The notes beneath the pieces were generated by a model. The model saw only the letters and a program-made list of their open reading frames with translations. It made no database searches and was not told the DNA's origin. A stretch of 8,125 nt of DNA from an uncultured Lachnobacterium sp. (GTDB taxonomy: Bacteria > Bacillota > Clostridia > Lachnospirales > Lachnospiraceae): the NCBI GenBank assembly GCA_945971355.1, contig CAMFPD010000089.1:1-8125 (forward strand). The letters run 5' to 3'. The position numbers and the translations under genes were made by a program. Below, in pieces: positions 4,644-8,125 of the stretch; the first letter of the stretch is position 1, and every line of letters starts with the position of its first letter.

Positions 4644-7102
4644 TCTCGTTAGCAGCAACACAGAACGTGGAAGCACATAGTGCATCTACAGGAGGGCGTG
4701 AGGAAGGCAAGGTTTACGATGGTGATAATCCATGGGACAGTACATATGTCGGTTGGTTTACCCACGACAAAGAGGTAGGTTCTAAGGCTACAGCAAAATG
4801 GTACACGCAGGGTTACTATGTGACGACGTATCCATTATTGGACTACACGATTCCAGCAGGCGCATTGCAGGTAACACCACTTAATACAGCGGGACTTGAT
4901 TCTTGGCCGTGTACCACTTCCGGTTACTTGGATACGCCGCATTTATTCGACAGATGGAAGATAATTGACTGGGGAACCCGTTCAGGCGCAAGCTTTGATG
5001 ACAATGGAGTTATGACCGTTTACGCTCAACCAGTAATCGGTACGAAATCAAAGAAAAAGGGCAGTTGGGTTGACGACGGCAAAACTATAATGTCGCTTAC
5101 AGATTGGGTCAATGCAAAGAAATGGACTAATACAAGCACATTTTCAGGTCATTACAATAAGCCCTTGCATATCGTTTATGCACCGACAACTCCGGAGCAG
5201 CACACAAACGTCCAGTACCAAGCACTCAACGATGGTAATGGTTACACTGCAGGAACGCAGTTAAAGGACAGTGCCGCCTACGCATTCAATCTTGGTAGTG
5301 TCCACGCCTACAATGAAGCAGGTTTAATGCCCTACATGGATACTGTAATCAACGGTGAGACAAGACGTTTCGTACTGGCAGGTGTGAGGGTCGACAAGCC
5401 AGCAGGCTGTGTTGTCGGAACATCAGGAAGGCTTGCAGTCAGTACAGGAGAGAGTAATTTAGTTGAGCCATCAGGCAGTTACGCGACTGTAGACGCCTCA
5501 CTGTCAGACGCAGGTTCAATTCCAGGCTCTGGCTGGACATTCCGCAGGGATTACTCCAGCGTACATAGTTACGTGAATGGCTGCAATTTCCGAGTATCAA
5601 CAGGAACAACCATCACCTACTTGTACGCAGAAGTAAAGACAATATGCAAGCTTTACACAGCAATGCGTTTCGATGGTTACAACACATTTAATGTAATGAA
5701 CGCAGAAAGTCCTTACACAATGGCGGCAGGTGGAACCTTCGATTTAAGCGGTGAGGCAGCATTAGTGCCAGCAACCACTTCTTACAAGGGCTACGTCTGG
5801 GAATTAGTGCAGGCAAGCTTTTACAAGAAGGGAGCTAATATTCTTAGCATTCCGACTATCTACGTGGCTAATGATGCATGGGGCGGTGCAGGCAGTATAG
5901 ACTTTAGGACAACGAATGTTATGGGCTCTGCAATAGACTACAACGCATGGCAACAGTGTGTGAGTAACAACAATAGAGTAAAGATTACCACATCGGAGAA
6001 TGCTCCGGCAGATTACGTTTACGCGGGAAGGTATCAGGTAGCACCTCCACAGATAGAGCTCAGTTACTACAAGGATAGTAAGGGACGATACCATTTGTTC
6101 TCTTACACGTCTGGCGGTGTTACGATTGACACTACTCAGGACTTGGCGAGCCAGTACAGGAAGAACACTTGGTTAGACAATGGGGCTACAACAGAATACA
6201 CAGTAAAGAGTATTTTGCGTAATCAGACAGTTGATATGGACGGCACCATAGAAAAGAAGGATATGGTGCTCACAGAGTCTTACGCTTACATCGCTAATAG
6301 TGTTGACTCGATAAGCGGTTACAACGGAGGTGTTAATTGTTGGACAGGTACCAGTCTACCTATCAACGGAACTATAGAGGCAGGCACCAGGTTTAAAGCT
6401 GTTAGTTCGCAGGAAGCCTACGAAGCAGCTATGATAGGTGGCAGTGCGACAAAGCGTACTACGACTTGTACGGTTAATAAGTCACCTATAATCTTCGTAA
6501 CAGTTTACGAAGGTGGTCCAGTGCTTACGGTGAAGTCATACTACACCACAGAGATAAGTGAAGCGGATGATAGAAAGTATTACTACGAAGAGCCAGTGGC
6601 AGGAGAGTTCGTGTTCGGCACTGAGACACTGAAGCGTGGATGCGAAGTACAGTACCCAATTGGAACTACAGCATTGACAGCAGAGCAGGCATCATCTCAG
6701 GACGGTGTCGGAAATGAGTATGGAAATCTACTTAAGACAAGGGCAGATGGTCTTACAGTGGAGTGTTTGCGTACAAGATACTTTGCAACCAATAGTGCAG
6801 ATTCTGTTGAAGCGGTGAAAGCGCTGAATATTTTCGGAAGTGTTAAGCAATCTGAGCTTTACGCAGCGTGTCCATTATGGGCAACTAATTGGGATGGTTC
6901 AGTAAGGTTTAAGAGTGGTGTAGCCGCAATGGTTAAACTCTACGAAGCCATACCAGTAAAGGGATGGTGGACTGTAAGCTATGCTGATTTGGAGGATGGT
7001 GACAAGTCCTCTGATGATTCTGTATACTCACAGTACAAGAACAGTTATTACAGAATCGGAAGACCACGATTAGTAGAGATGAATAAGGTAGGACTGCATT
7101 AG
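4583..7102 (+). CDS. Large secreted protein of unknown function
   Basis: An 839-residue exported protein that I do not recognise with confidence; it may belong to an uncharacterised clostridial secreted-protein family. The N-terminus is a typical signal peptide (basic MREKISSKLR, a hydrophobic stretch to about residue 25, likely cleavage after VEA at 29-31). The mature part is rich in Tyr, Trp, Thr, Ser and Gly with many short beta-prone stretches, as in extracellular adhesin-like or carbohydrate-contacting proteins. No LPxTG motif, C-terminal membrane helix or known catalytic motif is seen, so surface attachment might depend on the upstream lipoprotein. The GTG start follows AAAAGGAGGAAG (4563-4574). 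An ATG at 4575 in another frame reads only three codons. A broken paralogue start at 1612 shows that the gene was once duplicated. Confidence 0.75.
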   Translation: MREKISSKLRLLLCFGVIVFISLAATQNVEAHSASTGGREEGKVYDGDNPWDSTYVGWFTHDKEVGSKATAKWYTQGYYVTTYPLLDYTIPAGALQVTPLNTAGLDSWPCTTSGYLDTPHLFDRWKIIDWGTRSGASFDDNGVMTVYAQPVIGTKSKKKGSWVDDGKTIMSLTDWVNAKKWTNTSTFSGHYNKPLHIVYAPTTPEQHTNVQYQALNDGNGYTAGTQLKDSAAYAFNLGSVHAYNEAGLMPYMDTVINGETRRFVLAGVRVDKPAGCVVGTSGRLAVSTGESNLVEPSGSYATVDASLSDAGSIPGSGWTFRRDYSSVHSYVNGCNFRVSTGTTITYLYAEVKTICKLYTAMRFDGYNTFNVMNAESPYTMAAGGTFDLSGEAALVPATTSYKGYVWELVQASFYKKGANILSIPTIYVANDAWGGAGSIDFRTTNVMGSAIDYNAWQQCVSNNNRVKITTSENAPADYVYAGRYQVAPPQIELSYYKDSKGRYHLFSYTSGGVTIDTTQDLASQYRKNTWLDNGATTEYTVKSILRNQTVDMDGTIEKKDMVLTESYAYIANSVDSISGYNGGVNCWTGTSLPINGTIEAGTRFKAVSSQEAYEAAMIGGSATKRTTTCTVNKSPIIFVTVYEGGPVLTVKSYYTTEISEADDRKYYYEEPVAGEFVFGTETLKRGCEVQYPIGTTALTAEQASSQDGVGNEYGNLLKTRADGLTVECLRTRYFATNSADSVEAVKALNIFGSVKQSELYAACPLWATNWDGSVRFKSGVAAMVKLYEAIPVKGWWTVSYADLEDGDKSSDDSVYSQYKNSYYRIGRPRLVEMNKVGLH

Positions 7103-7146
7103 AAAAAATCCAAATTTTTAATGGCTAGAAATTTATGAAAAATCTA

Positions 7147-7175
7147 TTGCAAACCAAGGAATAACATCATAAAAT
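7147..7175 (+). promoter_or_regulatory. Promoter of the small protein / acetyltransferase pair
   Basis: TTGCAA (7147-7152) and TAAAAT (7170-7175) are separated by 17 bases, placing the transcript start near 7182, about 50 bases before the ATG at 7234. It makes the pair a separate transcription unit from the surface genes. No clear terminator was found between the stop at 7102 and this promoter, only a 6-bp all-A/T hairpin. Confidence 0.6.
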
Positions 7176-7233
7176 ACAGTTAAAGAAGTATGAATTGAAA
7201 TACATAAGCCACACTAGTAAAGGAGGTGTTTTT

Positions 7234-7428
7234 ATGGCAACTTCAAGTATCACGAAGAATTTTATTATATCTGGTCAGAAGCAGGTGGAGATGTTTGCCG
7301 ATGCAATTGAAGCATCTGCCAACGACAGAACACCTCGTGTACCAATCAATGTTACCTACTTACAGGGAGCAGATGATATTGTAAAATTCATGGAGAAAAG
7401 GAAGAAAACGGATGCATCCAGCAAATAA
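7234..7428 (+). CDS. Small protein paired with a GNAT acetyltransferase, possible antitoxin
   Basis: A 64-residue soluble protein, MATSSITKNFIISG at the start and a charged Lys-rich end (MEKRKKTDASSK). Similar small proteins are, from memory, common in Firmicutes accessory regions directly upstream of GNAT-type genes. The ATG at 7234 is chosen because AAAGGAGGTG lies at 7219-7228; a TTG at 7195 lacks this support. The short beta-like start (NFIISG) and a helix around QVEMFADAIEASAND could form a small DNA-binding or dimerisation fold, though it is not a clear ribbon-helix-helix. The gene overlaps the acetyltransferase by 17 bases. Position and size fit an antitoxin and operon repressor, but this is inferred from arrangement alone. 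Confidence 0.75.
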   Translation: MATSSITKNFIISGQKQVEMFADAIEASANDRTPRVPINVTYLQGADDIVKFMEKRKKTDASSK

Positions 7429-8023
7429 TTTTATTGTGTTGAACATTCGTGAGTATTTAGATAGTGAAGACAAAAGGCTCGGAGAGGACAAATTAGTACA
7501 GCTCCTTTCCGAGTTTTCATGTCCATTGAATCCGGATGTTGAGCGTTTCCTAAAGAAACAGGCAATCGAATTTGCAAAAAAACATCAAGCAGTTACATAT
7601 CTGGTATTGTCATTGGAAGATGCAGAGCTATTGGGTTATTTTTCTATTACGATCAAGCCCCTTGTTGTAAAGGCTGGGCCTTTCAGTAATACGGTCAAGA
7701 GAAAACTTGCAAGGTTTAGTGAAACAGATAAAAATGAGCAGACTTATAACTTAGCTGCTTATCTGATTGCACAGCTTGGAAAGAATTTTAATGACAAGGT
7801 AAAGGGAAGAATAACAGGACAGGAGTTATTAGAAGCTGCTATCAGACAGGCACAGATTTTACAATATCAAGTTGGAGGTATGGTGGTATTTGTGGAAGCA
7901 GATAACAAGGAAAAACTGCTTTCTTTTTATGAAAACTATGGATTTAAGCATTTTGATACAAGACATACAATATCAGAAGTGGCAGAACCTCATGAACTTG
8001 TTCAATTATTGAGATTGCTTTAA
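7412..8023 (+). CDS. GNAT-fold acetyltransferase, possible TacT-like toxin
   Basis: A 203-residue protein whose C-terminal two thirds resemble the GNAT acetyl-CoA-dependent acetyltransferase fold. The parts seen are LGYFSITIKPLVV (beta strands, about 74-86), YNLAAYLIAQLG (112-123), a pantetheine-loop-like GRITGQELLEAAI (132-144), GGMVVFVEAD (155-164) and the signature FYENYGF (172-178). That Tyr motif is typical of TacT-type toxins, which acetylate the amino group on charged tRNAs. The canonical Q/R-x-x-G-x-G/A loop is only loosely matched. An N-terminal extension of about 55 residues, with Cys37, is unlike minimal TacT. The ATG at 7412 has AAAAGGAAG upstream, inside the small partner gene, suggesting coupled translation. 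An ordinary acetyltransferase with a different substrate is the main alternative. Confidence 0.75.
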   Translation: MHPANNFIVLNIREYLDSEDKRLGEDKLVQLLSEFSCPLNPDVERFLKKQAIEFAKKHQAVTYLVLSLEDAELLGYFSITIKPLVVKAGPFSNTVKRKLARFSETDKNEQTYNLAAYLIAQLGKNFNDKVKGRITGQELLEAAIRQAQILQYQVGGMVVFVEADNKEKLLSFYENYGFKHFDTRHTISEVAEPHELVQLLRLL

Positions 8024-8080
8024 TAACATTTTTGGGGAGATAAATTAATAGTAACCGAAAAGGTGTATGGAAAAGAAAAA

Positions 8081-8109
8081 TTGACTTTTAAAAATTCCTA
8101 TGATAAAAT
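8081..8109 (+). promoter_or_regulatory. Strong promoter for a gene beyond the right edge
   Basis: TTGACT (8081-8086), a 17-base spacer and TAAAAT (8104-8109) with TG at 8101-8102 form an extended -10 promoter reading rightward. Transcription would start near 8116, within the last bases of the window, so the gene it serves is not visible. Confidence 0.6.
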
Positions 8110-8125
8110 TTTTTCAGCAAAAAGG

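Noticed and set aside
7104..7119. Hairpin after the large gene as a terminator
   Set aside because: Only six A-T pairs around CCAA; far too weak to be convincing.
7195..7233. Upstream TTG start for the small protein
   Set aside because: No ribosome binding site, and the perfect AAAGGAGGTG lies inside this extension just before the ATG at 7234.
8067..8084. Five-codon ATG frame at the right edge
   Set aside because: It ends within the -35 box of a good promoter and encodes only MEKKN; not supported as a gene.
1..8125. CRISPR arrays, tRNA or rRNA genes, riboswitches
   Set aside because: No regularly spaced repeats, tRNA-like folds or conserved rRNA or riboswitch cores were seen anywhere in the window.

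Overview
The window looks like an accessory region of a low-GC Gram-positive gut-type bacterium, most likely of the Clostridia (Lachnospiraceae-like). The reasons are strong AGGAGG-type ribosome binding sites, GTG starts, Gram-positive signal and lipoprotein peptides, an ISL3-type insertion sequence and two toxin-antitoxin-like gene pairs. All recognised genes lie on the plus strand. Species and replicon type cannot be decided from the sequence; a mobile or genomic-island setting is an inference.

Left part (1-1530): a nearly or fully complete ISL3-family insertion sequence with imperfect terminal inverted repeats and an intact 450-residue transposase. Its leader can fold so that both the Shine-Dalgarno sequence and the GTG start are paired. 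That would silence the transposase on transcripts entering from outside.

Middle left (1531-3376): just right of the IS is a hairpin followed by a decayed copy of the first ~20 codons of the large secreted-protein gene found intact at 4583. The locus therefore once held at least two copies of that gene and its leader. Between the broken and the intact copy sits an AbiE-type (type IV) toxin-antitoxin pair, abiEi-abiEii. It has its own near-consensus promoter and a possible operator, overlapping genes and a visibly AT-richer composition, as expected of an inserted defence cassette.

Middle right (3441-7102): a two-gene cell-surface unit. The first gene is an Ig-like lipoprotein with a Ser/Pro-rich stalk and a short zinc-finger-like tail; the second is an 839-residue secreted protein of unknown function. 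An intra-operon hairpin lies between them. The same hairpin precedes the decayed copy and differs by base-pair-preserving changes, so the RNA structure appears to matter.

Right part (7103-8125): a promoter, a 64-residue small protein and an overlapping GNAT-fold acetyltransferase that resemble a GNAT toxin-antitoxin module. A strong promoter at the right edge points to a gene beyond the window.
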